Origin: an uncultured Dehalococcoidia bacterium
Lineage (GTDB): Bacteria; Chloroflexota; Dehalococcoidia; Tepidiformales; Tepidiformaceae
Length of the DNA stretch: 6,165 nucleotides
Assembly (NCBI GenBank): GCA_937864275.1
Contig: CALMIW010000756.1
Coordinates: forward strand, 1-6,165
Direction: 5' to 3'
Part shown: positions 5,172-6,165 of the stretch, one piece after another
How the letters are laid out: every line of letters starts with the position of its first letter
Position numbering within the stretch: position 1 is the first letter of the stretch
The notes under the pieces: generated by a model
The model's database searches: none
Seen by the model: the letters and a program-made list of their open reading frames with translations, nothing else
Told to the model about the DNA's origin: nothing
Program-made: the position numbers and the translations under genes

Positions 5172-6165
5172 CATGCGGGTTGTGGCAGCGTTCATGTTGC
5201 CTGGAACGTAAAGCCGGTTCAGTCGGGCTCGTTGAGCGTCCCCCAGAGCTCCAACTCTTCGCAGTTGCCGGTGGTGCAGACGCCGGGAATCCCAGTAGCC
5301 GTTCGCGTGGAACCAGGCACGCCCGGCAGCCTCCAGCAGATCGTTGCCGGAGTTGACATAGACTTCGGACATCGATTTGGCCAGCCGGAGGGACGCTGCA
5401 TTGCGTTCCAATGCGGCGATGAGTTGCGGTTCGCTACCCGGAAGACCGAGCTGGACCAGCCCGGAGTAGACGCGGACCGAACTCGGGTCCTCCAACAGGG
5501 CGAAGACCGGCGTGGGGTCGGCCTGGCGCCGACGCACGATTGCCAACCCGGCCGCTTCTCCCCACGAAGAACACTCCCCGAGTTCGCAGAATGGTTCCGC
5601 TCGGAGCGCGGTGAGCAGTGCCTGTTCGGCTCGGTCTGAACCGATGGGGCCGGTGGAAACCGGGCGTTGGCCTTCAGGGGCACTGGCGCCACCCAGGGCC
5701 TTGAAAGCCACCCCTCGGAGATAGTCATCGGTCGTCTTGGCGTCGCGACCGTCGGCCGTGACGCTCAGCAGGGGAGATTCGATCACCGCAGCGAGGGTCT
5801 CATCGGCATCGGAGCCAATGGCGGTGAGTGCATCGACGATGGTCGCGTCAGGCCATCTCTGGCCCGTACCCGGTTCGTAGGTGGCTCGAGCCCAGTCGAT
5901 GATAATTGGCGCGGCCGGAGCTCCGCCAACAGCGCCGAGAGTGTCGAGGACCTCCCAAACGGAGACGTGCTCGCCGCCAGGGTACTCCCCCGTGCGAAGG
6001 CCCTCTTCCAGGAATGTGTAGGTGGCAGGATCGTCGAGGCGCTGAAGGGCCTCGATGGCATCCTCCCGGGGGTTCCGGGCGCCAAGGGAGCCGCCCTCGC
6101 CCACTACCTCAAGCAGCCCGGCGATGCCGCGCTGTTCTTCCCGTTCGGCCACCGCCGGGCCGCCG
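5136..6165 (-). CDS. HEAT-repeat-like solenoid protein, 5'-partial, with probable C-terminal frameshift
   Basis: The frame is open from the right edge (in-frame GTG at 6152, but it continues upstream with no stop, so the N-terminus is probably outside) down to a TAA at 5136. The product is built of alpha-helical pairs in the style of HEAT/armadillo repeats: REDAIEALQRLDDPATYTFLEEGL, VWEVLDTLGAVGGAPAAPIIIDW, TIVDALTAIGSDADETLAAVI, PTPVFALLEDPSSVRVYSGLVQLG, GSEPQLIAALERNAASLRLAKSM, then EVYVNSGNDLLEAAGRAWFHANGYW. Such solenoids are binding scaffolds; the partner is unknown. After GYW, at about 5280-5296, the good codon bias moves to another frame, which reads GVCTTGNCEELELWGTLNEPD and stops at 5219. 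The in-frame tail (RRLHHRQLRRVGALGDAQ onwards) looks unnatural. A one-base insertion or a sequencing error is likely, and the ancestral gene probably ended at 5219. The fold call is fairly sure; the function is unknown. Confidence 0.7.
   Translation of the reverse strand, partial: GGPAVAEREEQRGIAGLLEVVGEGGSLGARNPREDAIEALQRLDDPATYTFLEEGLRTGEYPGGEHVSVWEVLDTLGAVGGAPAAPIIIDWARATYEPGTGQRWPDATIVDALTAIGSDADETLAAVIESPLLSVTADGRDAKTTDDYLRGVAFKALGGASAPEGQRPVSTGPIGSDRAEQALLTALRAEPFCELGECSSWGEAAGLAIVRRRQADPTPVFALLEDPSSVRVYSGLVQLGLPGSEPQLIAALERNAASLRLAKSMSEVYVNSGNDLLEAAGRAWFHANGYWDSRRLHHRQLRRVGALGDAQRARLNRLYVPGNMNAATTRMCSVSRGLTLRR

Overview
This GC-rich window carries long antisense shadow ORFs, GAGG/GGAG-type ribosome binding sites and a few GTG starts. 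The gene families and the overall style suggest a Chloroflexota-like bacterium (Dehalococcoidia or a relative). This is an inference from composition and families; there is no rRNA or marker gene to confirm it.

Layout. (1) 1-466, minus strand: the 5' part of a gene for a secreted protein with a signal peptide, a small beta-rich domain and a Pro/Thr-rich linker; it runs off the left edge. (2) 467-861: a divergent intergenic region with GC-rich hairpins and only a weak promoter candidate. (3) 862-3991, plus strand: a compact three-gene operon encoding a VTC-type polyphosphate polymerase domain protein, a DUF4956 membrane protein (start overlaps the previous stop) and a CotH-family lipoprotein kinase. 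It ends in a strong, roughly symmetric hairpin terminator at 4012-4060. (4) 4061-4588: about 0.5 kb without a credible gene, dense in stem-loops. On the minus strand several of these have GCAA tetraloops, which suggests either a structured RNA or a degenerate non-coding repeat. (5) 4589-4969, minus: a YrdB-family (DUF2568) four-helix membrane protein. (6) 5136/5219-6165, minus: a HEAT-repeat-like solenoid protein that runs off the right edge. Its C-terminal end appears frameshifted near 5280-5296.

Two related stem-loop elements of about 36 bp (4532-4567 and 5136-5171) lie in the same orientation, each just downstream of a minus-strand gene. They look like a dispersed REP-like element or transposon-end relic.

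Functional reading: the central operon is the most coherent unit. VTC, DUF4956 and CotH genes recur together in bacteria. A cytosolic tunnel-fold polymerase, an integral membrane partner and an exported CotH kinase could form a membrane-linked phosphate or polyphosphate surface system. The physical link between the three is inferred from gene order, not shown by the sequence.
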